A stretch of DNA of 64,000 nucleotides from Flavobacterium branchiarum (GCF_030409845.1 NZ_JAUFQQ010000005.1:1550001-1614000); one strand, 5' to 3'. Positions 25,229 to 35,077 are shown, counted from the first letter of the stretch. Notes: generated by a model from the letters alone, not told the origin. Numbers and translations are program-made.

Positions 25229-26437
25229 TATTTTATAAAACAAAATCTTTTTGATGGTATAAAAACGTCCTCTTCGATCTACTTTCACATATTCACCATG
25301 CGACAATAATTCAATTCCACAATAAGACTTCGTATTATCTTCGGGTATAAAACCCCATCGCTTCAGAATATTTCTTATTTCATTAGCAGAAATATTTATT
25401 CTGTTATTTTGCTTCCTCAGTAGAATGAAAATATCATTAGGAGCTAATTTCAACTCATTCTCATCCATTTTCTCAAAACATTCATGAATCAATTCAAGCA
25501 TAAGGATTTCTTCTTTATTTCGATTTACAAGCTTTAACAGAGAAGCGGTCATAATCTGTTCGGGTTTAAACCACATTCTCGTTTTTTGTTGAGAAAAATA
25601 ATTTCTCATTTGCAGGTACTTTAAGAAATACGGAATTTCTTTGTTCAGTTTTTTAAGAAAGAATACATCTTCTGTATTTATAGTACGAATTTTACGAATC
25701 CAAAAACGGATTTCTTCTTCATCTATTTGAATAAAATTATCTTCATTATTAGAACAAAGAATAAATTTTGCAAAGAATTCAATTTCTTGTCGATCCTTTC
25801 CTTTTGCTTCTATTTTATCTTTGTCAGTGGTAGAAAGATACTTTAATCGTTCTGTAATCTCCTTTTTATCAAAAAAGACTTCATCAATCGCGACGAGCAA
25901 CATACTCGCCCAATCGGAATTAAACTGCGAACCAAATGAATCGCCTTTTATGTAAGTCATATTCATTCCAAAAATTGCTTTCAACCACTTTATAAAAGAG
26001 CTTTTTCCTGTCGATCGTTCTTTACTTACTAAACAAAGAATTGGCAATGTTTGAGTAGGTTTTTCATATAAAAGTTTTATGTAGTCTAAACCTAATTGTG
26101 TTTGGTCTCCAAAAATATGTTGAATAAATTGCAATGAATTCGGAATCAATTTTTCAAGTTCATGAATTGAAAAATCCTTAACGATCGGTTGGTTAGGCAG
26201 TTCATGATAGGTATTATAGAAATCATCTACAATTTGCTCATAACCAAAATGATTAGGAATACAGCAAAAACCATCTAGTTTGGATATATCGTTTAAAAAC
26301 GATTTTCCGTGATCTGAAATGATTGTTTCACGATTCCACCGAACCATCACTTTTACTTTGTCACCAGATATTAAAGGTTTATCAATAATTTTGAAATAGG
26401 AAGTTCCTACTCTGATATAAGGAATATCTAAGTCCAT
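25205..26437 (-). CDS. SF3-like primase-helicase (DUF5906 type), island B
   Basis: A predicted 410-residue replicative ATPase. Walker A is SKERSTGKSSFIKWL (about residues 135-150), Walker B LLVAIDEVFF, and a sensor-like FILCSNNEDNFI follows with the arginine RFWIRKI. This arrangement matches the phage/plasmid primase-helicase families. The ATG at 26437 replaces an upstream TTG. It would open DNA at the adjacent iterons for the primase downstream. Its paralogue in island C is at 58504-59712. Confidence 0.82.
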   Translation of the reverse strand: MDLDIPYIRVGTSYFKIIDKPLISGDKVKVMVRWNRETIISDHGKSFLNDISKLDGFCCIPNHFGYEQIVDDFYNTYHELPNQPIVKDFSIHELEKLIPNSLQFIQHIFGDQTQLGLDYIKLLYEKPTQTLPILCLVSKERSTGKSSFIKWLKAIFGMNMTYIKGDSFGSQFNSDWASMLLVAIDEVFFDKKEITERLKYLSTTDKDKIEAKGKDRQEIEFFAKFILCSNNEDNFIQIDEEEIRFWIRKIRTINTEDVFFLKKLNKEIPYFLKYLQMRNYFSQQKTRMWFKPEQIMTASLLKLVNRNKEEILMLELIHECFEKMDENELKLAPNDIFILLRKQNNRINISANEIRNILKRWGFIPEDNTKSYCGIELLSHGEYVKVDRRGRFYTIKKILFYKIFDAMMQN

Positions 26438-26530
26438 AAGATTCAAATTATAATTCTTACAATCTTGTAATAAGAATTTGATTAAAAAATAAAGGATTTT
26501 TATGCGTTCATTTTACGGAAGTTGAACGCC

Positions 26531-26866
26531 TTATTTTTCCCACAAAGTAGCATTTGTGTTCTCAAGATCTTCAGTAGTACTAATGATCTCTCCGTTTAAA
26601 TAATCAAGAAGATCCACTTTTCTAAAATAGATTTTCTTTTGACCTTTTTTCTTGGAATACCTAATCTTTCGTTGGTGGGTAAGCTGATAAATGTATTTGA
26701 CCTCTATAGATAAAAACTCGGCAGCTTCTTCAGAGGAATAAACATCTTTACTATTTAAAGATAGTTTCATTAATGCCTTTTTAATAAACGCATCTTGTTT
26801 CTTTGCTAGTTCCATTACGATCAATTCCAATCGATCAATTTTGGAAGTAAAATTACTTGCATCCAT
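26531..26866 (-). CDS. Excisionase-like helix-turn-helix protein, island B
   Basis: A predicted 111-residue protein with a helical N-terminus and a MerR/excisionase-type winged HTH (YSSEEAAEFLSIEVKYIYQL then RKIRYSKKKGQKKIYFRKVD). Such proteins direct integrase toward excision or regulate the replication genes. The ATG at 26866 is chosen because the longer frame starts with non-conserved sequence. It is upstream of the helicase and primase genes on the same strand. Confidence 0.8.
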   Translation of the reverse strand: MDASNFTSKIDRLELIVMELAKKQDAFIKKALMKLSLNSKDVYSSEEAAEFLSIEVKYIYQLTHQRKIRYSKKKGQKKIYFRKVDLLDYLNGEIISTTEDLENTNATLWEK

Positions 26867-27044
26867 GTTTCTAATTTTTAAATTATGAAACAAGTTTACG
26901 GAGGTTTGGTTATGTAAAAAATCGTGTAAAAACAATTTACATATTTAAAATAACTAATAATAATAAATTCTCAAACAGAACAAATCACTTTAGTTTATTT
27001 TTACTTTAAAAAACATATTTGAGTAATCAAATTTTACATAGCGA

Positions 27045-27866
27045 TCAAGGCAATTTTTCAAAAAATCTTGTAAAATCGTTAATGTGTAAAATTTTATCTC
27101 CATCATTTATTGTAATATACTTATTCAAAAAATCAATGATTTTGGTGTTTGTTTTATCTTTAATCTGAGAATTCCAATTTTTTTGAATATTGAAAAGTGA
27201 TGTCAATATTTCAATTATGTTCTGTTTCGAATTTCTTTTATTATCTACGTTTATTGAAATTGATCTATCTTTTATTTCCATTCCATTGCATAACTTATAA
27301 AGATTTTCAATTGAAGAACTATCTCGAAAGATATTAATATACTTCTCTATGATCAGATCAAATTCTCTTCGATGAATCTGTTTAATGATATCTCCATTGG
27401 TTAGATTTACGGCATCTTTAAAATTTACCCCATTCTGATTTATTGATCCAATTACATTACTTTCTTCAAAAACAACTTCTCTTTGTTTAAATATTTTATT
27501 AGGGTTTTCAAAACAATCTTTTACTATTTTAAAAATAGTCCTAGGTGTTTTTATTTCAAACATATAAAACAACACAAATTGGGTAAGAACTAGTAAAAAG
27601 AGATGCAATATGATTTTGTAAGTATCAAAAGTACTTAAAACCTCTTTACCTAGGAAGGCTCCTATAAAAAATGATAAAAAACAAAGCAGAAATAAAATCA
27701 ATAACCTGCTTTTGTTTGTTCCTGCGTAATATTTAAATTTCTCTTCACAATATAAATTAACAAATAGAGGTTTAACTATGAAAAATAATCTAACAAGCAG
27801 ATATACAGGAACAACAATTTTCGTAAAAATAAGAATAAATGACAAGATGTATACATAAATGGCCAT
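27045..27866 (-). CDS. Membrane protein of the element backbone, island B
   Basis: A predicted 273-residue protein with three to four N-terminal membrane helices (about residues 3-30, 55-75 and 85-105) and a soluble C-terminal half. No family was recognised. An analogous membrane protein occupies the same slot beyond the excisionase gene in island C, so it is probably part of the element's core. An entry-exclusion or replication-anchoring role is possible but unsupported. The start ATG is at 27866. Confidence 0.5.
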   Translation of the reverse strand: MAIYVYILSFILIFTKIVVPVYLLVRLFFIVKPLFVNLYCEEKFKYYAGTNKSRLLILFLLCFLSFFIGAFLGKEVLSTFDTYKIILHLFLLVLTQFVLFYMFEIKTPRTIFKIVKDCFENPNKIFKQREVVFEESNVIGSINQNGVNFKDAVNLTNGDIIKQIHRREFDLIIEKYINIFRDSSSIENLYKLCNGMEIKDRSISINVDNKRNSKQNIIEILTSLFNIQKNWNSQIKDKTNTKIIDFLNKYITINDGDKILHINDFTRFFEKLP

Positions 27867-27953
27867 ATTGTAATCCTTTAGTTTTATAAAGTTAAACAAA
27901 ACTAATTGATTATCAATCTGCAGTTTTTGTGCAACTCATTAATAAGTAAAGCT

Positions 27954-28400
27954 TTATTTTTTCCGTAAACTTATTATTTCTATTTCTTTCAAGAACTCAA
28001 CATCAAACTCTGAGTATGCCTTAAGACAATATTTTTCATCTCTTTTTTGCATGACTAAATTTATTTTTTTTACCATCGTCCAGATAGGTTCGTAGCGTTT
28101 ATGCCCCAACAAATATTGTATTTTTAATATTGACATTTTTCTTTGTGACAAAGTCAGTAATTCAATACATATCATCCAGTATCTAAAAGGCAAATTTGAG
28201 TTTTCCATAACTGTTCCTGATCGAAGACTAATTCGACTGCCACATTTTTTGCATTGAAACTTAAGGTCTATTTTCCTAAAAGAATGCTCAGTATAGAGAC
28301 ACTTTTTGCAAACTATACCATTTTCAAGACGTTTCTTTTTGAACTCCTCGATACATGTCGCTTCGTTGGGATATTTTTCGAAAAATTCGCGTAGTTCCAT
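27954..28400 (-). CDS. IS1595-type zinc-ribbon protein, solo domain
   Basis: A 148-residue protein starting like the N-terminal domain of IS1595 transposases: EFFEKYPNEATCIEEFKKKR, then two Cys pairs (CKKC and CKKC) and SLRSGTVMENSNLPFRYWM. The DDE/DDN transposase domain is absent; the frame ends soon after. Either a truncated transposase or a domesticated zinc-ribbon DNA-binding protein. Confidence 0.65.
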   Translation of the reverse strand: MELREFFEKYPNEATCIEEFKKKRLENGIVCKKCLYTEHSFRKIDLKFQCKKCGSRISLRSGTVMENSNLPFRYWMICIELLTLSQRKMSILKIQYLLGHKRYEPIWTMVKKINLVMQKRDEKYCLKAYSEFDVEFLKEIEIISLRKK

Positions 28401-28604
28401 TTTAAGGTGGCATAATTTAATTACAAATATAGATTAACCTTTGAACAGTAAAACAAACTAATGGTCTAAAAAATGGATCTGCTTTTAATTGTAATTTCGT
28501 CCGCTAAAAGTTTTATTAAATCTAATTATTTTGGACAAAAGAGATAAATAAAATGGGATATTCTATTCGAATACCCCATTCTTTATTATAATGCTTTTAG
28601 AGAG

Positions 28605-28982
28605 TTAAAGCTTTAGCGCTATTTCTTTTTTGTACTTATTTAAGATAGATTTTGTCATTCCTAAATTTGCTCTTGTAGAATCTACTGCCAGATAAATAAA
28701 ATATTCTCCGTTCTCAGAAACATCAATTATGTGAATTTGAGATGACAGTGTAATCATAATATTATCTACTGATTGACCTTCTAAACCAAGAGCTTTGATA
28801 GCATTTATTTTCGCCTTAACTACTTCTAGATTAAATGCTGATGCTAATTCCGGATCAAAATCTGCAATTACAGATTGCGTATGATAGGAAATTCCGCTTT
28901 TAATTTCTGCTACAGCAACTGCCATAAAGCCAGGCACATTTTTTTTGAGATCATCTCCGAATTGTTTTAAAAAATCAGACAT
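28605..28982 (-). CDS. Roadblock/LC7-like protein, copy 1
   Basis: A 125-residue cytosolic protein of alpha/beta pattern. The strand-rich IMITLSSQIHIIDVSENGEY followed by FIYLAVDSTRANLGMTKSIL resembles the Roadblock/LC7 fold, which regulates small GTPases or forms dimeric scaffolds. The N-terminal MSDFLKQFGDDLKKNVPGFM is almost identical in the second copy at 32307-32681. The two flank the GNAT-MFS genes. No GTPase gene is nearby. Confidence 0.55.
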   Translation of the reverse strand: MSDFLKQFGDDLKKNVPGFMAVAVAEIKSGISYHTQSVIADFDPELASAFNLEVVKAKINAIKALGLEGQSVDNIMITLSSQIHIIDVSENGEYFIYLAVDSTRANLGMTKSILNKYKKEIALKL

Positions 28983-29590
28983 AGTTATGAATTTAGATTT
29001 AATTTGTTAATAATGATTTGCAACAAAAATACAGATACAATCTTATTTAATTATCCACTATAAGTACCTAATCTATTTTTCTCTATTAAAACTCAATTTT
29101 TCATGAATTTTATTCAGTTTATTATCTAGAACTCCAGTAATCGTAATAATACTTTGATTACAATTAAAAAAGTAGTGATCTGCTTAATTATTTTTATAAG
29201 GACTTAAAAATTCTTTCAATATTTAGAGTATCAATCTAATAAACTATATCCCATCAAAAAATCTATTCTTGAATATTTAAAACTTTAGTTTAGAGTTTCT
29301 CAACATCACTTTTTCTTTGAAATCCGTTCTTTTGCAAATAAAACTCATGTATTTTTTAGTTTATTTATTTAGCACTAATGCTCTTTTAAAGGAGAAAAAG
29401 ATCCTAAATTTCAGATTTTTTTGTGTTAAAAAAACGCATCTAAATTAAAAAAAAGTCTTTAAAATTTAGATACAAATTAGATAGTTATACCACTTAAATG
29501 AGTTACTTTTGTGCCTTTAAAAAACAGAAAAAAAATATCGAGAAAGGCCTGTAAATAAGTATCTGTCGTCCTTTTTTTTAAACTTTCAAC
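28983..29590 (+). promoter_or_regulatory. Gene-free stretch with candidate promoter for GNAT gene
   Basis: About 600 bp without a supported frame. TACTTTTG at 29504-29511 fits the TAnnTTTG element and would start a transcript about 75 nt before the GNAT gene. The rest shows nothing recognisable. Confidence 0.4.
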
Positions 29591-30061
29591 ATGGAGAATT
29601 CATATCAAATTTCAGAAATAAGTCATAAAGATTTTGATTCTGTAAAGGACATAATTTACGAGTCTAAATTAATAGATGAAAAACTTCTTACTTTAGAAAA
29701 TGCAGTGCTGTTTATCAAAGATAAACTGAGCCGAAATAAAGCTAAAATTTTTGCCACAAAACATAAGGATACTCCTGTTGCTTTTATAGTTCTATATTAC
29801 AAAGTAAGTACAGTTTCAAAAATAAAATACAATTGGCACATTTCATATTTATATGTCAAACCAGATTTTAGAAGAAAATACATTGGAAAAGAAATTATGA
29901 TGAAATGTATCGATTATGCAAAAAAAACCAAAGTTGATCATATTTCATTAAACACCAGTACTGATAATTTTGCTGCACATCAACTTTACGAAAACTTTGG
30001 TTTTGTACAAACAAATTTTATATCAAACTATTATTATTATGAAATGAAAATAATAAAATAA
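29591..30061 (+). CDS. GNAT-family N-acetyltransferase
   Basis: A 156-residue acetyl-CoA-dependent acetyltransferase. The acetyl-CoA loop is RRKYIGKEIMMKCIDYAKK (the R/Q-x-x-G-x-G/A motif, about residues 96-114), preceded by WHISYLYVKPDFR and followed by LNTSTDNFAAHQLYENFGF, typical of motif B. It is 71 bp upstream of the MFS gene, with which it probably forms a two-gene cargo operon. Its substrate is unknown; the pairing with an exporter suggests a small toxic compound. Confidence 0.85.
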   Translation: MENSYQISEISHKDFDSVKDIIYESKLIDEKLLTLENAVLFIKDKLSRNKAKIFATKHKDTPVAFIVLYYKVSTVSKIKYNWHISYLYVKPDFRRKYIGKEIMMKCIDYAKKTKVDHISLNTSTDNFAAHQLYENFGFVQTNFISNYYYYEMKIIK

Positions 30062-30132
30062 AGGTACTTCGATTTGAAGCATAAACAAAAAGATACGATC
30101 AGAGTTTTACATTTTTCATTAAAAAATTATAT

Positions 30133-31392
30133 ATGATTACAACGTTACTTAAAAATTATTTAAAGAACTTCAGTCAGTTTTCTGTAGAGGTTAAAGTTTT
30201 AGCTATTACTACTTTTATTAATAGACTGGGAGCAATGGTGGTTCCGTTTCTTTCTAAATACATGTTAGAAGAACTTCATTTTAGTTACAGCCAGATCGGT
30301 TGGGTAATGGTGTTTTTTGGAATAGGCTCTTTTATAGGAACTTGGATTAGCGGGAAATTATCTGACAAAATAGGGTTTTATAAAGTAATGGTTTTTAGTT
30401 TATTTACTAGTGGCCTTATTTTTATTTTGTTGCAGTTCTTAACCACTTTTTATAGTTTTTGCTTTGGGGTTTTATTATTGACAACAGTTTCAGATATGTA
30501 TAGGCCGGCGATGTTGGTTTCGCTAGATACTTATGCGAGGAAAAGTGAGCGTACCAAAGCATTATCATTAGTTCGTTCTTCTGTAAATTTAGGATTCATG
30601 TTTGGTCCTTTAATTGGTGGTATTATTATTACGCTTTTAGACTACACCTTCTTATTTTACATAGATGGACTGACTTGTATTTTAAGTATTTTTCTGTTTG
30701 CTATTTATGTAAAAGAGAAAAAATTACCATTTAAGTTAAACGCTTTTAAACACCTAAAAGAGGAGAATTCTGTTTTTGAAGACAAGCCTTTTTTAATTCA
30801 CCTCGTGGTTACTTTAATAACAGGAATACTTTTTTTTCAGATGTTTACAACTTTATCACTTTATTACAAAGAGGCTTTTAACTTTACCAGCATAGAAAGC
30901 GGCTTGTTTCTAGCACTTAATGGAGTATTAATTTTACTTTTTGAGCTCTCCATTGTGAGCTATGTTGAAGCGAAAAAGATAAACAAACTTTTAGTAGTTT
31001 CTTATGGCGTTTTAGCAATGGCCTTAAGTTATCTGTTTTTATTAATTGAACATAGCATCATAGCATTAATTGCAATGATGATTTTTATGACCATCGGAAT
31101 TATGTTTACCTTTCCTTTTGCAAATTCCTTTGTCAAAAAGAGATCATTAAAGAAACAAGAAGGTAAATTTATGGCTGTATTCACTATGAGTTATAGTGTT
31201 GCTCATATTTTAAGTACCAAATCCGGCATGGCGATTATAGCAGATTTTGGCTACAAAGCAAATTGGATTTTTTTAAGTTCTCTGGGCTTTTTAGGGTTTC
31301 TTTTAGCTTACCGTTTAGTTTTTATTGTTAAGAAAGAAAAGGAAATAATTAAAAATAAAATCGTCCAATCACTTTTTTCAGTTGGAAAATAG
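30133..31392 (+). CDS. MFS transporter
   Basis: A 419-residue major facilitator with about twelve membrane helices. The motif-A loop between helices 2 and 3 reads GSFIGTWISGKLSDKIGFYK (about residues 64-83), and motif C-like GFMFGPLIGGIII is in helix 5, both typical of proton-driven exporters such as multidrug antiporters. The ATG at 30133 gives a normal length. It lies behind the GNAT gene, so detoxification is plausible but the substrate cannot be read from sequence. Confidence 0.88.
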   Translation: MITTLLKNYLKNFSQFSVEVKVLAITTFINRLGAMVVPFLSKYMLEELHFSYSQIGWVMVFFGIGSFIGTWISGKLSDKIGFYKVMVFSLFTSGLIFILLQFLTTFYSFCFGVLLLTTVSDMYRPAMLVSLDTYARKSERTKALSLVRSSVNLGFMFGPLIGGIIITLLDYTFLFYIDGLTCILSIFLFAIYVKEKKLPFKLNAFKHLKEENSVFEDKPFLIHLVVTLITGILFFQMFTTLSLYYKEAFNFTSIESGLFLALNGVLILLFELSIVSYVEAKKINKLLVVSYGVLAMALSYLFLLIEHSIIALIAMMIFMTIGIMFTFPFANSFVKKRSLKKQEGKFMAVFTMSYSVAHILSTKSGMAIIADFGYKANWIFLSSLGFLGFLLAYRLVFIVKKEKEIIKNKIVQSLFSVGK

Positions 31393-31565
31393 TTAAATAA
31401 AGTGTCTGATTTTTAATACATAACATTTCTTGGTTTCCTTGCTACTATGAATAGCAATATGACTTTATTTTCTTTTGATTTTATCGGATACGTTTGAGAT
31501 TTATTCGTCTAGTAAAAGCGGAAAGATTTGTTTTTTAAATTCATCTATAATCTCTTTCATCAATT

Positions 31566-32199
31566 GGATAAGAGCCTAGGGATTAATCCCCTAGGCGGCC
31601 TTCCACACCAACCGGCATACGGATCCGTACCAAGGTGGTTCTTAATTTTCGATACATTTTCAAATGTACTTCCGTTAGGTTGTTTTCAGTTATCCCAATA
31701 AAGCTCTGCACTCCTTGGTAGCTCTCGGATTCCATCCTATCCTTCCCAAGGCAGTTATCAAAATTACTCGATATTTTCTACATTCGTTCCTTCATAAGCA
31801 ACATTCATTTACTGCTCACTTAATTAAGTTCAGTCCTTCAGTACTCATTTCCAGCACCTACTATGACCTCTGCTGACTTCTTATAGCAATTGTTATCCAT
31901 AGTTCTGTAAAAAAACTATACTCATAAGACCTCCCCAGGTAAGAACGATAACTTTCCTCTCATATGTCTGCTATATTTACCATAATGCTTCCGTACAGTT
32001 TGGGACTTCAGCTTGTGTTGCAACCTTATCCAACATTTCTGGCCTTATATTTAGTTTCTGTTCGTCAGGCCGAGAGTTTGCCTACTGCTTCCTTCAGATT
32101 CCACCTCACAATGGACACCCTTGCATTCAGCCAACACTTCTCAGTGTAAAGGCGTGCTCGGGACTTACACCCTAGAGTTATCGCCCATGCTGGGTACAC
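31566..32199 (-). mobile_element. ORF-less group II intron
   Basis: On the minus strand the element begins GTGTACCC near 32199 and has the conserved domain I text GATAACTCTAGGGTGTAAGT and GACGAACAGAAACTAAATAT. It ends with a GGATCCGTATGCCGGTTGGT segment and a GCCTAGGG / CCCTAGGC hairpin near 31570, which look like domains V and VI. The place for the maturase gene holds only a 10-codon relic (from the ATG near 31924). It begins directly behind a transcription terminator, the usual insertion site of class C introns. It would need a maturase in trans to splice. Confidence 0.7.
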
Positions 32200-32202
32200 A
32201 AC

Positions 32203-32237
32203 AAAAAAAAGCTCATTGAAATATCAATAAGCTTTTC
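32203..32237 (-). terminator. Terminator after roadblock copy 2, intron target
   Basis: Imperfect AAAAGCTCATTGA / TCAATAAGCTTTT hairpin, with a T-run of eight on the minus strand, directly followed by the group II intron 5' end. Confidence 0.65.
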
Positions 32238-32306
32238 TATTATAATTTGCAATAAAGTTTGATAATAGCGATTTGATGCAAAAAAGGATATAAGTTAAAT
32301 TAATTA

Positions 32307-32681
32307 TTATAATTTACCTGCAATCTCTTTTTTATATTTGTTCAAAAGGGCTTTTGTCATTCCTAGATTAGCTTTGTTTGAATCTACAGCTAAATAAATA
32401 AAATACTCATTATTTTCAGAGATATCAATAATGTGTATTTGATTTGTAAGCGTAATCATAATATCATCAATACTTTGAGATAATCCTAATGCGCTAATTG
32501 CATTTAATTTTGCTTTTACTACCTCAAGATTGAAAGCTGAAGCTAATTCTGGATCAAAACTATCAATTGATGAATCACTAAAATAAGAAATACCGCTTTT
32601 AATTTCGGTTACAGCAACTGCAATATAACCAGGAATGTTTTTTTTGATTTCATCCCCAAATTGTTTTAAAAAATCTGACAT
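32307..32681 (-). CDS. Roadblock/LC7-like protein, copy 2
   Basis: A 124-residue paralogue of 28605-28982 (same MSDFLKQFGD start, DPELASAFNLEVVKAKLNAI and the C-terminal LNKYKKEIAGKL). One residue is deleted near 'GLSQSIDD'. It lies 110 bp downstream of the secreted Ppx-like gene and is followed by a terminator, so the pair may be cotranscribed. The partner GTPase, if any, is not in this window. Confidence 0.55.
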   Translation of the reverse strand: MSDFLKQFGDEIKKNIPGYIAVAVTEIKSGISYFSDSSIDSFDPELASAFNLEVVKAKLNAISALGLSQSIDDIMITLTNQIHIIDISENNEYFIYLAVDSNKANLGMTKALLNKYKKEIAGKL

Positions 32682-32791
32682 TTTAAATTGTTTTAAATTA
32701 TTGTTTATATATTCAACTGTGTCTAATGTTTTTTAATAATTAAACAGAGATTAAATTAGTTTTAAAATTATTGCATTGCTTTTAGAGAATA

Positions 32792-33886
32792 TCAAAAATT
32801 ATTCTTGATTTTTTTGGATCGATCAACAATATAAGATACCAACCATGCAATTTGACCTTCTCTTGCAAAATAAATTTTCTTCGATTTTAAATCGGGGATA
32901 CTTTCCAAGCAGGCTATTAAAATATTATTTCCAGAAATTAGATATCTCTGACTATAGGTGCTAATTACTTTGTCAGCATTTTTATTAGTTTTAGCCAAGT
33001 TTTCATATTTAACAAAGTTGTTTTTTAAAATAGCATCATAATTTACAATATCCTCCATTTTCATAGGTACAAAATGATCGTCATTACTATTATTATAATA
33101 CAAAGTCGTAAAAGCCCAAAGAGCCCCTCCTGATAGATATATTTTCTTTTTCTGAAGTGACTGTGGTTTCGTATCTAACATTTCTTTTATCTTATCTCTT
33201 AAAAGAGGAGCATATTCAAAAGACTTTTCTTTGTATATCCCCATATCACTTATCTGCCTTTGATTTACAATTGTTTTATTTATTGCTTCAGTAAGAGTTA
33301 TTGTGCCATAATCTAGTTTTAAAGGAAAAAACTCAAACTTATTATCATTAAGTACATCCACATAACCTCCTTTTGTATTGCCTCCTCCAATGTCAAGAAT
33401 AATAGCATCCTGATACTCACTTGGAGGAATAGAACCTTTTAAAAGCATTTTTCCTTCTGTTTCGGCAGTAATAAAATCAAGATCTTTACCCGTTAAAAAT
33501 TTTACTTTATCTATTAACAATTGTGTGTTTTTTGCTAATGCAACTCCAGAAGAGCCTACAATAAAAATATTTTCATTATCGACATTATATTTGTTTTTTA
33601 TTTTTGTCAGATTTTCAAAAACAACAGATCCCGCTTTGTTAATATCTGATTCTTCTAGATTGCCATCAATAGAAATACCTTTTGCAATACCAATATTCTC
33701 TGTCCAAAACGATACGATATCGTAATCACCTTTTTTGATATTATTAACGTCTATTACCGAAATTTTGATTCCTTTACTTCCTATTTCAATTCCAGCATAG
33801 AGATTCTTTTGAGAGAATGAATCAATAGTGAAAAATAAATTCACAATAGTAAAAAGAGCAATCTTGATGATGTTTTTATTCTGCAT
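32792..33886 (-). CDS. Exported Ppx/GppA-like ASKHA protein
   Basis: A 364-residue protein of the actin-like ATPase superfamily. After a signal peptide (residues 1-25, IIKIALFTIVNLFFTIDSFS) come YAGIEIGSKGIKISVIDV (phosphate-1 loop), AIILDIGGGNTKGGYVDV (phosphate-2 loop, about 158-175) and IYLSGGALWAFTTLYY (adenosine-side motif). The closest known layout is exopolyphosphatase/guanosine pentaphosphatase. Export is unusual because these enzymes act in the cytoplasm. Substrate unknown. It may also be an uncleaved signal-anchored protein. Confidence 0.65.
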   Translation of the reverse strand: MQNKNIIKIALFTIVNLFFTIDSFSQKNLYAGIEIGSKGIKISVIDVNNIKKGDYDIVSFWTENIGIAKGISIDGNLEESDINKAGSVVFENLTKIKNKYNVDNENIFIVGSSGVALAKNTQLLIDKVKFLTGKDLDFITAETEGKMLLKGSIPPSEYQDAIILDIGGGNTKGGYVDVLNDNKFEFFPLKLDYGTITLTEAINKTIVNQRQISDMGIYKEKSFEYAPLLRDKIKEMLDTKPQSLQKKKIYLSGGALWAFTTLYYNNSNDDHFVPMKMEDIVNYDAILKNNFVKYENLAKTNKNADKVISTYSQRYLISGNNILIACLESIPDLKSKKIYFAREGQIAWLVSYIVDRSKKIKNNF

Positions 33887-34310
33887 GATATTCTGTTATT
33901 AATTTTTTTATTACAGTTTATTGTTTCTTTAGAATCATATAAATACAAATGATCTAAAAAATAGTATATATTGATTGGGAAAACAAGGTAAAATAGCAAT
34001 AAGCTTATTAACCTAAAGAGATGTTATTTGAAGCATAATCGTTGTATTGTTGCAAAAGGATTAAAAAATAAAATTTAATCGTCTTAAGAATTTCAATCCC
34101 TGGAAGAATGATAAATTTAAACAACGGCAGTTTTAGCAATACAAGTTTTACATGTAAAATAGACTAAGACGAAATAACAGAGGTAGCTTTCAAGAATGGT
34201 TTTAAAAAAAAGTCAAGATTCTTGCGTAAAAGAAATAATTTTGGGCGCATAAATAATTAAATAATGTTAAGATCCAAATTGAGTCTAACGTTGGTTAAGT
34301 AGGATTAAAA
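33887..34310. other. Gene-free stretch upstream of the Ppx-like gene
   Basis: About 420 bp without a supported gene or recognisable RNA. It should contain the promoter of the minus-strand Ppx-like gene, but no clear element was seen. Confidence 0.4.
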
Positions 34311-35045
34311 AGTGCAAAATTAGACAAACATTTAGATATCTACTATATTATTCGACAAACTACTCAAAAAAACGACGAAATGCCGTTTTGTCGATAAAAG
34401 CATAATTTTAGGCCCTTAGACATTGACTTTTTTACAAATAAACTATTTTAACAAAACATTTTATTATGAATTATAGTATGTCAAAAAATTAGTTTTTAGC
34501 AAGTTTTTCTTTTGGAAATAATAGATTCCTAATCTGTTTTTATTTTTAAATTCCTCAAACCACTTTCTTCAAGATTATAAAAAAGCAGTTGATGTACCAG
34601 CGTTCGACATATCATTAATTACATCATGTTCTTTACTATTTTCTAAGCTGATCAAATATCACAGATTTTTAAAAAAGAAGATTATTGCCTAATTCTCCAA
34701 CTTTCTCAACTAATCCATGAAAAACAGCTTACAATTTAAACCAACAACTTCAGGGAGTTGACAGTACCAATATGATAAACATATTGCCATGACCAAAATT
34801 GGCACATTGGCACAGAAAAGTAGAGGAATCAGGGTTTAAAAACTTTAATATCCTACTCAATACAATAACTTTTAACTACCAGTCAATCTTAAACTATTTT
34901 GATAATAGAAGCACCAATGCTTCTGCGGAATCTTTCAATGCAAAATAAAAGCGTTTAGATCTCAATTTAGAGGAGTGAGAAATATAGATTTCTTTTTATT
35001 CAGATTATCTAATCTTTTTGCCTAATCCCCAACTTTTGCACTTGA
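34311..35045 (+). pseudogene. Degenerate ISAon1/ISL3-like insertion sequence
   Basis: Plus-strand remnants read LAQWHRKVEESGFKNFN, then ILNYFDNRSTNASAESFNAK, and after a one-base deletion (near 34948) AFRSQFRGVRNIDFFLFRLS ending NLFA-stop. This is the conserved C-terminus of ISAon1-type transposases. The right end CCCCAACTTTTGCACTTGAC and a similar inverted AGTGCAAAAT at 34311 may be the terminal repeats. The N-terminal transposase part is lost. Confidence 0.65.
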
Positions 35046-35050
35046 CCCAT

Positions 35051-35070
35051 GTTCGTCAAATGCTCGTCAT
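35051..35070. promoter_or_regulatory. Integrase arm-type sites, right end of island B
   Basis: GTTCGTCAAAT (35051-35061) abuts GCTCGTCAT (35062-35070), the same 11-bp-step pair as at 20201-20222. Confidence 0.65.
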
Positions 35071-35077
35071 AAGAAAA

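Noticed and set aside
24986..25309. Plus-strand frame of 107 codons across the iteron array
   Set aside because: Its coding appearance comes from the repeated TGCATC units, and it overlaps the helicase gene on the other strand.
31964..32149. Short plus-strand frame of 61 codons
   Set aside because: It lies antisense within conserved group II intron RNA sequence.
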